Of a stretch of DNA of 64,000 nt, positions 1 through 9,163 are shown in pieces (position 1 is the stretch's first letter; every line of letters begins with the position of its first letter). A program made the position numbers and the translations under genes. The DNA is taken from contig NZ_BMFG01000001.1 in assembly GCF_014638005.1 (NCBI RefSeq), forward strand, positions 388,421-452,420. Direction: 5' to 3'. The DNA is from Flavobacterium orientale (lineage in GTDB: Bacteria > Bacteroidota > Bacteroidia > Flavobacteriales > Flavobacteriaceae). The notes under the pieces were generated by a model, which was not told the origin of the DNA, made no database searches, and saw only the letters and a program-made list of their open reading frames with translations.

Positions 1-905
1 ATATAGGCTTCACAAGCTGTCGTCACCGCAGGCACTTCTATTACCGGTAATGTGATAGTAATAGTAAAATTAAGGGTGTCTGTACAGTTAGGTTGAGATT
101 GACTTACAGCATAGATATAAATAGTTTGGGTGGAATTAATTTCTGTTCCTGCCGGATAGGCTGTTCCTGTGCCGTTTGGCCCTGAAAAATAACCGCCTAT
201 TGGCAATTCAGGTAGTGTATAACTCACACATTCTGTTGTGGAAACCGGAGCATCTAAACCAATGAATACGGTGAAACTGTTTTCTGAAGTACAAATATCG
301 TTGTGAGCATACACAAAAATGGTTTGTGTCGCTGTAATAGCGGTTCCTGCAGGAATACTATTTCCTGCCCCATGTGGAGCATCAAAATAATTTCCAACCG
401 AAAGAGCCGGTAAAATATAAGCACTACAATCAAATACATTTTCAAATGTACCAATCTCAGGGTTCGGTACTATTGCAATTGAATAACCTAAACTGATTTC
501 ACAAAAAGGAGCAACTGTTGATAGGAAATAAAAATAAACGTTTTGTGTTTCAGTAATAGCTGTTCCCGGAACAAGTATACTTCCTGCACCATCAGGTTCA
601 GAATAATAATTTCCAAAAGTTAGGGAAGGCAATAAATAGCTTCCGCAATAACTTCCACTTGAAATGGTTAAACTTTCAGGTTTTACAATAGTAACTAAAA
701 AACTACTTTGATTCGGACAAATTGGTGCAACAGTTGAAAGTCTATAAATATAAATTCTTTTGGTTTCTGTAATTACATTTCCGGCAAACAAAGCCTGACC
801 GGTACCATTCGGACCGGTAAAATAATTGCCGTTGCTGATCGTAGGCAATACATAACTGTCGCATACAATTACATCTTCCAAAACATCAACTATTGGTAGG
901 GCATC
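1..905 (-). repeat. Tandem protein repeats of 66-73 residues
   Basis: The Pro codon of the repeated PNGTG/PDGAG/PHGAG core falls at 810-812, 594-596, 375-377 and 177-179, giving spacings of 72, 73 and 66 residues. A fifth copy begins at the window edge (Cys-Glu-Ala-Tyr-Ile). Each unit has a Cys-x-x-Tyr-x-Leu-Pro start, the GNYF core, AGT-x-I, and TQ-x-IYIY. Confidence 0.8.
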
Positions 906-2531
906 CACCACAAGATTAACACTTGTTGTAGCAAAACAACTTGGGTCTGTAATGTTTTGGATTCTGATGTATAGGGTTCGGTTTAAAGAGCCAAATACAG
1001 GAAATGCTACCGGGTTTAAGCCACTATCCGCTGCGGCTTGTGTTAAGTGATAGGTGATTACATTATATTCTGACGATTGACCATTAAGAACCGTCGGATT
1101 GATCAGCGACAAATTAAAATTGGCTCGTGTTGGGTTATTTATTCTCCCACAGGCATGAAAATCTGCAGGTTGATGGGCAACCGGAGGAGGTGTAACTTGA
1201 AGCTCAAATGTTTTTACAATAAAACAAGTAGAATTGTTTTTCTGAATTCTAACATAAATGGTTTGATTTCCAGCTGAGGTATAAACAGATGGCAACGGAT
1301 TGCTGTTTGAAGAAGCATCTTCAGCTGAAGTATGATAAGATACTAAAGTTCCTGTAGGTAAACCTGAAGTAACAACCGGAGTGTTGGAAGCCAAGTTAAA
1401 CGTATACGAACTTTGTCCTGAATCACATCGGTAAATGTTCTTAGGATCCGGAGTTACAAATTGAGGTTGGTATTGCACAATAATTTCATCAGTGATAGTC
1501 TGACAAGGAAAAGCATTGTTGGAATAGGTAACCACATACGTTCCGGCTTGATTGATAACCAAAGAAGCTCCGGTTTCACCAGCCAAAGTGGTGCCGTTAC
1601 GTTTCCATGTAAAGGTATATTCGTCAGGATTTAATCCTGTAGTTAAAGTATGTGTCGCTCCAAAACATAAACTGGAATTGGATGTGTTTGTTAAATCAGC
1701 ACCTAATACATTCTGACCAATATTAAAAGCATTGGCAGATAAAAAGATAGCCGAATCTGATTGTGGATCAGCTCTATCAGCAATAACTAATTTAATTTTA
1801 TAAGAAACCCCGGCAGTCAATACAGCAGAAGCATTTAATACTGTTGTCTGTCCGTTGAAATTGATGGGAGCAGTAGCTGCATTGGAACCACCATTAAAGG
1901 ATCCGAAAAATTGTGGATTAACTGAAGGACAAGAGGAATTGTATAAAAAGTCTCTAATAGTAACCACAGAAATTGGCGTTGTAGTGGAGGGAACAACAGC
2001 TAAATTGGTGGTTACTCCCGTAGCTAAATTGGTAAGCAAAAATGCAAAAGCATCTGAAAATTGACATTGAAAGTTGCCATACTCTTCTGAAGCAAATAAA
2101 AAGTCAAAATCAAAATGAGGTGATAAGGCTACAAAGTCAAATTCCAAAACTGTCGCATTTACTGAATTCATAGCAATGCCGGCTGAAGCCAAGACATTTT
2201 GTAAATCGGTATCACCCGGCCAATCATTTGAACCATCGTTTAACATGCTGTTGTTGGGACCTTGTGCATTCAACACATCACCTGTTGATAGGATGACACC
2301 ACTTTGTAATGGAAAATTGGGATTGGTATTTTCAAAATATCCGATTCCGTTAACGGAACCAAAGTTAGTTCCCGTGCTCCAATTAATGTTACTCACTTGT
2401 AAACAAGGTGAGTTTACTAAAACATTAGTTACTAACTCGGGTACCGTATGACTGGTTGTAGAAACAGTAATACTTTGTGAAAAACCGGCAATTGAAGCAA
2501 GTAAAAGTAGGATTAGAAGTCTAGTTTTCAT
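1..2531 (-). CDS. Choice-of-anchor L domain surface protein with tandem repeats (3' end outside window)
   Basis: An open frame runs on the minus strand from the ATG at 2531 to the window edge without a stop (about 843 codons seen). Residues 1 to about 19 form a signal peptide (Lys-Thr-Arg, a leucine-rich core, then AGFSQ). The next ~220 residues match the choice-of-anchor L domain (motif FASEEYGNFQCQFSDAF), found in secreted Bacteroidetes adhesin-like proteins. Ig/PKD-like segments follow, then at least four repeats of 66-73 residues with a GNYF-x-x-PNGTG core and TQ-x-IYIY. In flavobacteria such proteins are normally type IX secretion cargo ending in a gliding-motility-type C-terminal domain; that end is not visible here. 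Role in adhesion or gliding is inferred. The plus-strand reading frames inside it are shadows. Confidence 0.88.
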   Translation of the reverse strand, partial: MKTRLLILLLLASIAGFSQSITVSTTSHTVPELVTNVLVNSPCLQVSNINWSTGTNFGSVNGIGYFENTNPNFPLQSGVILSTGDVLNAQGPNNSMLNDGSNDWPGDTDLQNVLASAGIAMNSVNATVLEFDFVALSPHFDFDFLFASEEYGNFQCQFSDAFAFLLTNLATGVTTNLAVVPSTTTPISVVTIRDFLYNSSCPSVNPQFFGSFNGGSNAATAPINFNGQTTVLNASAVLTAGVSYKIKLVIADRADPQSDSAIFLSANAFNIGQNVLGADLTNTSNSSLCFGATHTLTTGLNPDEYTFTWKRNGTTLAGETGASLVINQAGTYVVTYSNNAFPCQTITDEIIVQYQPQFVTPDPKNIYRCDSGQSSYTFNLASNTPVVTSGLPTGTLVSYHTSAEDASSNSNPLPSVYTSAGNQTIYVRIQKNNSTCFIVKTFELQVTPPPVAHQPADFHACGRINNPTRANFNLSLINPTVLNGQSSEYNVITYHLTQAAADSGLNPVAFPVFGSLNRTLYIRIQNITDPSCFATTSVNLVVDALPIVDVLEDVIVCDSYVLPTISNGNYFTGPNGTGQALFAGNVITETKRIYIYRLSTVAPICPNQSSFLVTIVKPESLTISSGSYCGSYLLPSLTFGNYYSEPDGAGSILVPGTAITETQNVYFYFLSTVAPFCEISLGYSIAIVPNPEIGTFENVFDCSAYILPALSVGNYFDAPHGAGNSIPAGTAITATQTIFVYAHNDICTSENSFTVFIGLDAPVSTTECVSYTLPELPIGGYFSGPNGTGTAYPAGTEINSTQTIYIYAVSQSQPNCTDTLNFTITITLPVIEVPAVTTACEAY

Positions 2532-2591
2532 TGTGAATGATTTTGGGGTGAATAACATCACATTTTTTTTTATTGTTTTGACGTGACAAAT

Positions 2592-2649
2592 AAATGCATA
2601 AAAATCGATTAAATGCAAAAAAAGTCGATGAAATGCATAAAAATGAATT
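2592..2649. repeat. Three direct copies of a 19-20 bp A-tract element
   Basis: Units 2592-2610, 2611-2630 and 2631-2649 all begin AAATGCA followed by a 5-7 base A-tract, and the first two also share TCGAT. The unit length is about two helical turns, so the A-tracts are roughly in phase. The array lies 60-120 bp upstream of the adhesin start codon. Confidence 0.7.
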
Positions 2650-2938
2650 AAAAGTAATTTAAGTAGTACAAGTTTGGTGCATTTTGTCGAATTTTTTATT
2701 TTCTTTTGTCTGAAAAATCATTAATTAGTATATAGTGTTTCTAATTCGTTGGTTCTAATTCAATTATATGGGTTGAAATTTTCCCGTTCATCATTCCAAA
2801 CAGAACTTTTTTACGGTTTTTCCCCAATTAATCCATTTTTAGTAAATATCTAGTCTATCCTCTATTTTCCATTCTCTATTCTCAATATTCTAAATTCCAT
2901 CACTCATCTCCAACTTCAAAAACTTCAACCATTATACA

Positions 2939-2969
2939 TTGTAAGTTTTTGACTTAATGACTATATTTG
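2939..2969 (+). promoter_or_regulatory. argS promoter, Bacteroidetes type
   Basis: TTG at 2939-2941, a 20-base spacer, and TATATTTG at 2962-2969 match the flavobacterial -33/-7 consensus. The argS ATG is 20 bases beyond the box. Confidence 0.7.
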
Positions 2970-2989
2970 CCACCCTTAAATAGACCATT

Positions 2990-4768
2990 ATGAATGTTTC
3001 TGATATTTTAATTGAACCAATCAAAAAAGCAATAAGCGAATTGTTTGATACAACTATTGATAAAGTTGAATTTCAAGGAACACGCAAAGATTTTGAAGGG
3101 GACATTACAGTTGTTATTTTTCCTTTATTAAAAGTGATAAAAGGAAATCCAATGGAGATTGGAAATAAAATTGGCACTTACTTGGTCAATAATGTACCCA
3201 TTGTTGAAAAATTCAATGTGGTTTCCGGATTTTTAAATGTGGTTATTCACGATGCCTTTTATGTACATTTTTTAAATGAAATTCGAACAGAAGAAAACTT
3301 CGGATGTAAAACCACAAATCCCAACGAGAAAGCTGTAATGGTGGAATATTCATCACCAAACACCAACAAACCACTCCATTTGGGGCATATTAGAAATAAT
3401 TTATTGGGATATTCCGTTGCAGAAATTTTAAAAGCTTCCGGTAAAAAAGTATACAAAACACAAATTATAAACGACAGAGGGATACATATTTGTAAATCAA
3501 TGTTGGCTTGGAAAAATAGTAGAAGTGGAGAAACGCCGGAATCTACTGGTTTAAAAGGCGATAAGTTAGTTGGAAATTATTATGTGGCTTTCGATAAAAA
3601 ATACAAATCGGAAATCACGAAGCTAATGAGTGAAGGTCAAACTGAAGAAGAGGCGAAGAAAAATGCTCCTTCTATTCTTGAAGCCCAACAAATGCTTTTA
3701 GATTGGGAAGCAGGTAAACCGGATGTAATAGAACTTTGGAAGACCATGAACCAATGGGTGTATGACGGTTTTGAAACAACATACAAAAACTTAGGAGTTG
3801 ATTTTGATAGTTACTATTACGAAAGTAATACGTATTTATTAGGGAAAGAAGTGGTGCAATACGGACTTGAAAAAGGGATTTTTGAAAAAGATCCCGATGG
3901 TTCGGTTTGGATTGATTTAACTGATGATGGATTAGATAGAAAAATTGTACTTCGTTCAGACGGTACAGCTGTCTATATGACACAAGATATTGGCACAGCA
4001 ATTCAACGGGTTAAAGATTTTCCCGATGTTGGCGGAATGGTGTACACCGTCGGTAACGAACAAGATTACCATTTTAAAGTGCTGTTTTTAATTCTGAAAA
4101 AATTAGGTTTTGAATGGGCTTCTCATTTATATCACTTATCCTATGGAATGGTAGAATTACCTTCCGGAAAAATGAAATCAAGAGAGGGTACTGTCGTTGA
4201 TGCCGATGATTTAATGGCGGAAATGACCGAAACAGCAGCAAAGATTTCACAAGAATTAGGAAAATTAGACGGCTATTCAGAAGAAGAAAAACAACGTTTA
4301 TATAAAATTATAGGATTGGGAGCTTTAAAATATTTCATGCTGAAAGTAGACCCCAAGAAAAGCATGCTCTTTAATCCCGAAGAATCTGTTGATTTTGCCG
4401 GAAATACAGGACCGTTTATTCAATACACCTATGCCAGAATTCAATCAATATTGAGAAAAGCAGATTTTGATTATGCTGACTTTAGTTCAAACATTGTATT
4501 GCATCCCAAAGAAAAAGAATTACTAAAACTGATGGCCGCTTATCCTGACCTTATTCAAAGTGCAGCACAACAACACAGTCCGGCCTTGATTGCAAATTAT
4601 ACCTATGAGTTGGTGAAGGAATACAACTCTTTTTATCAATCCGTACCCATCCTTCCTGAAGAAGATTTGAAACTAAAAGTATTCAGAGTACAATTGTCGC
4701 AAAAAGTGGGAGAAATTATAAAATCAGCATTTAACTTATTAGGAATTGAAGTGCCTGAACGAATGTAA
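2990..4768 (+). CDS. argS: Arginyl-tRNA synthetase
   Basis: This cytoplasmic class I aminoacyl-tRNA synthetase charges tRNA-Arg with arginine. The 592-residue length is normal. The N-terminal Arg-tRNA-synthetase additional domain spans roughly residues 1-90. The HIGH-type signature is NTNKPLHLGH (HLGH at 130-133). A KMSKS-like loop, SGKMKSREGT, lies near residue 400, and the C-terminal DALR anticodon-binding domain ends in GIEVPERM. The start fits a consensus promoter 20 bases upstream. It appears to be transcribed alone; the next gene begins about 100 bases downstream. Confidence 0.97.
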   Translation: MNVSDILIEPIKKAISELFDTTIDKVEFQGTRKDFEGDITVVIFPLLKVIKGNPMEIGNKIGTYLVNNVPIVEKFNVVSGFLNVVIHDAFYVHFLNEIRTEENFGCKTTNPNEKAVMVEYSSPNTNKPLHLGHIRNNLLGYSVAEILKASGKKVYKTQIINDRGIHICKSMLAWKNSRSGETPESTGLKGDKLVGNYYVAFDKKYKSEITKLMSEGQTEEEAKKNAPSILEAQQMLLDWEAGKPDVIELWKTMNQWVYDGFETTYKNLGVDFDSYYYESNTYLLGKEVVQYGLEKGIFEKDPDGSVWIDLTDDGLDRKIVLRSDGTAVYMTQDIGTAIQRVKDFPDVGGMVYTVGNEQDYHFKVLFLILKKLGFEWASHLYHLSYGMVELPSGKMKSREGTVVDADDLMAEMTETAAKISQELGKLDGYSEEEKQRLYKIIGLGALKYFMLKVDPKKSMLFNPEESVDFAGNTGPFIQYTYARIQSILRKADFDYADFSSNIVLHPKEKELLKLMAAYPDLIQSAAQQHSPALIANYTYELVKEYNSFYQSVPILPEEDLKLKVFRVQLSQKVGEIIKSAFNLLGIEVPERM

Positions 4769-4868
4769 AAAAAATGTTAAAATCGGAATAACAATAAAAG
4801 CAATTTAGCGTTGTTGAAGTAATAGATTTATAGAACTTATAAATAACTTAAATTTAATTACAAACAAC

Positions 4869-5318
4869 ATGAAAAAATTAATTTTGTTTCCGCTTTTATG
4901 TAGCATTTTTTTGCTTAATGTGGCTTCAATGTGCAGCAGTGATGACGACAACAATTCGTCAAACAATCCCAATATTACTGACGTAAATAATAATGTGGTT
5001 AACGGTACCTGGAAAGTGACCTTGTTTTCAGAAGATGGTGCTAACCAAACGTCAAACTATGCGGGATATGATTTTACTTTTGCAGCAAACAATGTTTTAA
5101 CAGCTGTAAATAGTAGTAATACAATGACAGGATCTTGGACAACCGGAACAGACGATAGTACACCGAAAATGGTTATAAATTTTACGGTTATAAATGGTCC
5201 TTTTGAAGAGATAAGTGAAGATTGGAGGATTCTAAGCAGCTCTTCCACAAAATTAGAACTCAAACACATCAGTGGTGGAGATGGAAGTGTTGATTTACTG
5301 ACTTTTCAAAAAAACTAA
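4869..5318 (+). CDS. Putative lipocalin-like lipoprotein
   Basis: A 149-residue secreted protein. It has a Lys-rich start, a hydrophobic segment and a probable lipobox ending ...ASMC near residue 22, followed by SSDDDNN. The acidic/serine stretch after the Cys resembles the export signal that sends Bacteroidetes lipoproteins to the cell surface. The Met just before the Cys is unusual for a lipobox. The body (NGTWKVTLF, later GSWTTG and a closing LTFQKN strand) resembles the small lipocalin-like lipoproteins common in this phylum. Function unknown. It is followed at once by an intrinsic terminator, so it is probably monocistronic. Confidence 0.75.
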   Translation: MKKLILFPLLCSIFLLNVASMCSSDDDNNSSNNPNITDVNNNVVNGTWKVTLFSEDGANQTSNYAGYDFTFAANNVLTAVNSSNTMTGSWTTGTDDSTPKMVINFTVINGPFEEISEDWRILSSSSTKLELKHISGGDGSVDLLTFQKN

Positions 5319-5338
5319 AACTAATTGATAGAGTATTG

Positions 5339-5368
5339 AAAACCATCCCTAAAAAGGATGGTTTTTTT
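5339..5368 (+). terminator. Intrinsic terminator after the lipoprotein gene
   Basis: AACCATCC (5341-5348) pairs with GGATGGTT (5356-5363) around a 7-base loop, followed by a run of T. It lies inside the longer reading frame of ffh and so argues against any ffh start upstream of 5438. Confidence 0.85.
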
Positions 5369-5437
5369 ATTCAATTAACAGAGGTACATCCCGTTCTATT
5401 TCTTAAATTTGCACTTCATAAAATCAAAACTAGAATT

Positions 5438-6775
5438 ATGTTCAGTAATTTAAGCGATAAACTCGACAAAGCCCTTCATATATTAAAAGGTCACGGAAAA
5501 ATCACCGAAGTAAACGTTGCCGATACTTTAAAAGAAGTACGTCGTGCTCTGTTAGATGCCGACGTGAACTTTAAAATCGCAAAAGACTTTACTACTACGG
5601 TGAAAGAAAAAGCAATGGGTCAAAACGTGTTAACGTCATTGCAACCGGGTCAGTTAATGGTAAAATTGGTTAAAGATGAGTTAACCGAATTAATGGGGGG
5701 AGAGGAAGTTGGTATCAACCTTTCCGGAACACCAACAGTGATTTTAATGTCAGGTTTGCAAGGTTCCGGTAAAACTACTTTTTCAGGGAAACTAGCCAAC
5801 TTTTTAAAAACAAAAAAAGGAAAGAAACCGCTTTTGGTAGCTTGTGATATTTATCGTCCTGCAGCTATCAATCAGTTGCATGTGGTTGGTGATCAAATTG
5901 GCGTTGAAGTATATTCTGAACCTGAAAATAAAGATGCGGTTGCTATTGCTCAAAATGCGATAAAACATGCTAAAGCTAACGGTTTTAATGTGGTAATTGT
6001 CGATACTGCCGGTCGTTTGGCTATTGACGAACAAATGATGAATGAGATTGCTAATGTTCACAAAGCAATCACACCACACGAAACCTTGTTTGTGGTTGAT
6101 TCCATGACCGGACAAGATGCCGTTAATACAGCAAAAGCTTTTAACGACAGATTGAATTTTGATGGTGTAATTTTAACCAAATTAGACGGTGATACCCGAG
6201 GTGGAGCTGCTTTAACAATCAAATCGGTTGTAAACAAACCCATAAAATTTATCGGTACCGGTGAGAAAATGGAAGCTATTGATATCTTCTATCCTTCTCG
6301 TATGGCTGATAGAATATTGGGAATGGGTGACGTAGTATCGTTAGTTGAAAGAGCTCAAGAGCAATATGATGAAGAAGAAGCTCGCAAACTGCAAAAGAAG
6401 ATTGCCAAAAACGAATTTGGTTTTGATGATTTCTTATCTCAAATTCAGCAAATAAAGAAAATGGGTAACATGAAAGACTTAGTCGGAATGATTCCCGGAG
6501 CCGGAAAAGCTCTAAAAGATGTGGAGATTGAAGATGATGCTTTCAAACATATCGAAGCTATCATTCACTCGATGACACCATTAGAAAGAACAAAACCAAC
6601 TGTTATTGACGGAAAACGTAAAATAAGAATTGCCAAAGGTTCAGGAACAAAAGTGGAACAAGTGAATCAATTGATGAAACAATTTGACCAAATGAGCAAA
6701 ATGATGAAGATGATGCAAGGCGGTGGTGGAAAAAACCTCGCCCGAATGATGGGTGGCATGAAAGGAATGAGATAA
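5438..6775 (+). CDS. ffh: Signal recognition particle protein Ffh (SRP54)
   Basis: This GTPase of the signal recognition particle binds signal sequences of nascent membrane proteins and delivers ribosomes to FtsY. The 445 residues show the N domain (LSDKLDKAL), the G domain with P-loop GLQGSGKTT, DTAGR and TKLDGD, and a C-terminal methionine-rich M domain (MSKMMKMM, RMMGGMKGM) for signal peptide and 4.5S RNA binding. The frame is open upstream to a TTG at 5336, but that region contains a terminator and a TAAATTTG -7 box (5404-5411), so the ATG at 5438 is chosen. A terminator follows the stop. Confidence 0.97.
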   Translation: MFSNLSDKLDKALHILKGHGKITEVNVADTLKEVRRALLDADVNFKIAKDFTTTVKEKAMGQNVLTSLQPGQLMVKLVKDELTELMGGEEVGINLSGTPTVILMSGLQGSGKTTFSGKLANFLKTKKGKKPLLVACDIYRPAAINQLHVVGDQIGVEVYSEPENKDAVAIAQNAIKHAKANGFNVVIVDTAGRLAIDEQMMNEIANVHKAITPHETLFVVDSMTGQDAVNTAKAFNDRLNFDGVILTKLDGDTRGGAALTIKSVVNKPIKFIGTGEKMEAIDIFYPSRMADRILGMGDVVSLVERAQEQYDEEEARKLQKKIAKNEFGFDDFLSQIQQIKKMGNMKDLVGMIPGAGKALKDVEIEDDAFKHIEAIIHSMTPLERTKPTVIDGKRKIRIAKGSGTKVEQVNQLMKQFDQMSKMMKMMQGGGGKNLARMMGGMKGMR

Positions 6776-6788
6776 TTTTCTACAATAC

Positions 6789-6817
6789 AGACGCGATTTA
6801 TCGCGTCTTATTTTTTT
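6789..6817 (+). terminator. Intrinsic terminator after ffh
   Basis: AGACGCGA (6789-6796), a TTTA loop, and TCGCGTCT (6801-6808), followed by a T-run to 6817. Confidence 0.85.
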
Positions 6818-6840
6818 GACACAACTAAAACAACAGATAC

Positions 6841-7728
6841 ATGAAATTATTAGACGGAAAGAAAGTTTCGGAAGACATCAAGAATGAAATTGCTGCTGAG
6901 GTGCAGAAAATGAAAGATAATGGTGAAAAAGTACCTCATTTAGCGGCTGTGATTGTTGGAAATGATGGAGCAAGCTTAACCTATGTTGGTAGTAAAGTAA
7001 AAGCTTGCGAACGCGTGGGGTTTGAAAGTACTTTAATCAAAATGCCGAATACCACTTCTGAAACAGAACTGCTTAAAAAAATCAAAGAATTAAACGAAGA
7101 CGATACTATTGATGGTTTTATAGTGCAATTGCCATTGCCAAAACAAATCGACACTCAAGAAGTGTTGATGGCCATTGACCCAAGTAAGGACGTTGACGGT
7201 TTTCATCCGGAAAATTTCGGTAAAATGGCTTTGGATATGAGTACTTTTATTCCGGCTACTCCATTCGGTATTTTAGAATTATTAGAACGTTATGGTGTTG
7301 AAACACAAGGAAAGCATACCGTAGTGATTGGAAGAAGTCACATAGTGGGTAGACCCATGAGTATTTTGATGGGAAGAAAAGGTTTTCCGGGAAATTCAAC
7401 TGTTACTTTAACACATAGTTATACCAAAAATATTTCTCAAATCACCACTCAAGCTGATATTATTATTACAGCTCTTGGTGTTCCAAATTATTTGAAAGCA
7501 GAAATGGTTAAAGATGATGCAGTAGTTATTGATGTAGGAATTACTCGAGTTGCAGATGAAACCACCGAAAAAGGATACCGCATTACTGGAGATGTTGATT
7601 TTGATTTGGTCAGTAAAAAAGCTTCTTTTATTACTCCTGTTCCCGGTGGAGTGGGACCTATGACAATTGCGATGCTTCTCAAAAATACGTTATTAGCCAG
7701 AGAGCAAAAACGATTGAAGTTAAAATAA
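6841..7728 (+). CDS. folD: Bifunctional methylenetetrahydrofolate dehydrogenase / methenyltetrahydrofolate cyclohydrolase
   Basis: FolD interconverts 5,10-methylene-, 5,10-methenyl- and 10-formyl-tetrahydrofolate with NADP, supplying one-carbon units for purines and formyl-Met-tRNA. The 295-residue length is normal. The catalytic YxxxK is Y48-VGS-K52. Further family signatures are GFIVQLPLP, VDGFHP, the cofactor-site GRSHIVGRPM, and PVPGGVGPMT near the C terminus. It lies between two intrinsic terminators and is probably a single-gene transcript. Confidence 0.97.
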   Translation: MKLLDGKKVSEDIKNEIAAEVQKMKDNGEKVPHLAAVIVGNDGASLTYVGSKVKACERVGFESTLIKMPNTTSETELLKKIKELNEDDTIDGFIVQLPLPKQIDTQEVLMAIDPSKDVDGFHPENFGKMALDMSTFIPATPFGILELLERYGVETQGKHTVVIGRSHIVGRPMSILMGRKGFPGNSTVTLTHSYTKNISQITTQADIIITALGVPNYLKAEMVKDDAVVIDVGITRVADETTEKGYRITGDVDFDLVSKKASFITPVPGGVGPMTIAMLLKNTLLAREQKRLKLK

Positions 7729-7733
7729 ATAAA

Positions 7734-7768
7734 AAACCCAAGTGATGAGCTTGGGTTTGGTTTTTTTT
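7734..7768. terminator. Bidirectional intrinsic terminator between convergent genes
   Basis: AAACCCAAG (7734-7742) pairs with CTTGGGTTT (7750-7758) around a 7-base loop. T-runs follow on both strands, which suits the convergent folD and lipoprotein genes. Confidence 0.85.
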
Positions 7769-7777
7769 AATACTAAA

Positions 7778-8353
7778 TTAATTGATATTTATAGTTCCTG
7801 TTATGTTCATCTCTACCGGAATCGCTGTAAAATCTAATAGCTTTTTGAAATTACCATTATATTGAATAGTGTAGTTATTACCTCCATTTGAAATAATTTT
7901 TACAGTACCCGTAGGAGCATTTCCGCCTATTGAATTTTGAATATCCATTGATGAAGCTGACACTCCAGAAGTCCATCCCATGCATGCTCTTTGTTGGCTT
8001 AAAAGTATTTGTTCAAAATCAGAAGTAACATCTTCATTTTCATCAATAGAAATCTGATAATCACCTGCTATGGATTGACCTGGCAACATGAACAAATCAA
8101 AGGTTACTACTCCAACATTTGTTACGCCATTAAAACCATTGATTATAATTGAAACCCGGTCATAGGTGATTTCATCTATTTCAAAGGTGTTTGACATAGC
8201 TAAATATGTGATTCCTTGCGTTGGAGGTAGTGTATATGATACACCATTAATTTTGAATGTAGTAGAGTTTTGACTAGAATCACCATCACTACTACAGGAA
8301 ACCAATCCAAAAAAGGCGGTTAAAAATAGACTTGCTAAAAAATTTTTTTTCAT
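7778..8353 (-). CDS. Hypothetical lipoprotein
   Basis: A 191-residue protein with a clear lipoprotein signal: Lys-Lys, a hydrophobic core, then GLVSC with the lipidated Cys at residue 20, followed by SSDGDSS as in surface-exposed Bacteroidetes lipoproteins. The mature part begins FKINGVSYTLPP and contains further strand-like segments (GTVKIIS, YTIQYNGNF, MNITGTINI), so a beta-sandwich is likely. Two cysteines remain besides the lipidated one only if the AC near the middle is counted with it. I recognise no family with a known role. A strong consensus promoter lies just upstream, so it is transcribed separately from the hydroxylase operon. Confidence 0.8.
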   Translation of the reverse strand: MKKNFLASLFLTAFFGLVSCSSDGDSSQNSTTFKINGVSYTLPPTQGITYLAMSNTFEIDEITYDRVSIIINGFNGVTNVGVVTFDLFMLPGQSIAGDYQISIDENEDVTSDFEQILLSQQRACMGWTSGVSASSMDIQNSIGGNAPTGTVKIISNGGNNYTIQYNGNFKKLLDFTAIPVEMNITGTININ

Positions 8354-8378
8354 TGTGTTGTTTTTAAATTATTTGGTC

Positions 8379-8407
8379 CAAAAATATACTTTCCAAATAA
8401 TATACAA
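8379..8407 (-). promoter_or_regulatory. Promoter of the 7778-8353 lipoprotein gene
   Basis: On the minus strand TTG (8407-8405), an 18-base spacer and TATTTTTG (8386-8379) precede the ATG at 8353 by 25 bases. Confidence 0.65.
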
Positions 8408-8433
8408 AAATTCTTATTGTTTTTTTTACAAGT

Positions 8434-9159
8434 TTAACTTTTTGATTGGTCATTCAGTGTGCCCATAACTCTATCCCAAAACACAAAATAAAAACCAAAA
8501 TTATGTCTTTGATTTTTTTGATGATGAATATCGTGATTAAAGGCATTGTTAAAAATTTGATTGAAATAATTTGATTGAAATAATTTGAAACCTAAATGAA
8601 TTAAAATATTATACAAAGTCATAAAAGTAAAAAAAATAAGCAAAGCATAGGGATGAACTGGAATTAAGAAAACAACAATGGGAACAAAACCTATTGAAAT
8701 GATTGCTTCAATCGGATGAAATGAAAAGGATGTCCAAGGTGTTGGATTGGTTGAAATATGATGTGTTTTGTGAAAATGATACAGCCATTTATGGGAGTGC
8801 ATTAATCTGTGAGACCAATAAAAATAAGTGTCATGTATTACGATAATTAATAGAATACTGATCACAAAATAGATAATTCCATATTCTTCAAGGTCAGTAT
8901 ATATTTTTGTAAACCCTTTTTTATACCAATATATTAAGATGCCGGTTGATAAACCATAAATAAGCATTGCACAAATTGAGAATAGTATTTCGTGCTTTAG
9001 CTGTTTGAAATTCGGAAATTTATCTTGAATTTTTAAGGCTTTTAATTTCTTGAAAAAAAGGATGTAAAACACAAAATAAGCCAAACCTGCCAAAACAAAA
9101 TACCTCAAGGCAAATGTCATTGCACCGATTAACCATTGATTGATATCAGAGTAAAACAA
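8434..9159 (-). CDS. Sterol desaturase / fatty acid hydroxylase family membrane protein
   Basis: A 241-residue integral membrane di-iron oxygenase. Histidine boxes match the fatty acid hydroxylase superfamily: H109-DTYFYWS-H117-RLM-H121, H130-KT-H133-H134, and H209-DI-H212-H213. Several hydrophobic helices surround them (about residues 15-35, 60-78, 95-110, 152-188). Relatives hydroxylate or desaturate lipids such as sterols, carotenoids, ceramides or alkylglycerols; the substrate here cannot be told from sequence. It starts 4 bases after the stop of the radical SAM gene, so the two are almost certainly cotranscribed and perhaps act on the same product. Last gene of a three-gene operon. Confidence 0.9.
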   Translation of the reverse strand: MFYSDINQWLIGAMTFALRYFVLAGLAYFVFYILFFKKLKALKIQDKFPNFKQLKHEILFSICAMLIYGLSTGILIYWYKKGFTKIYTDLEEYGIIYFVISILLIIVIHDTYFYWSHRLMHSHKWLYHFHKTHHISTNPTPWTSFSFHPIEAIISIGFVPIVVFLIPVHPYALLIFFTFMTLYNILIHLGFKLFQSNYFNQIFNNAFNHDIHHQKNQRHNFGFYFVFWDRVMGTLNDQSKS

Positions 9160-9163
9160 AATT

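Larger units (their letters stand above)
2532..2989. other. Non-coding stretch between divergent adhesin gene and argS
   Basis: This 458-base stretch holds no credible gene. It contains a triplicated A-rich element (2592-2649), a pyrimidine-rich low-complexity segment around 2850-2930 on the plus strand, and the argS promoter at its right end. No terminator hairpin is evident. The adhesin promoter must lie in the left part, but I see no clean TAnnTTTG box for it. Confidence 0.7.

Noticed and set aside
1855..2451. Plus-strand frames of 69 and 91 residues over the adhesin gene
   Set aside because: The minus strand has one continuous frame with signal peptide and a choice-of-anchor L domain across the same bases.
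5336..5437. Upstream extension of ffh from TTG
   Set aside because: The region contains the terminator of the preceding gene and the ffh -7 box, and the Ffh family starts at the ATG at 5438.
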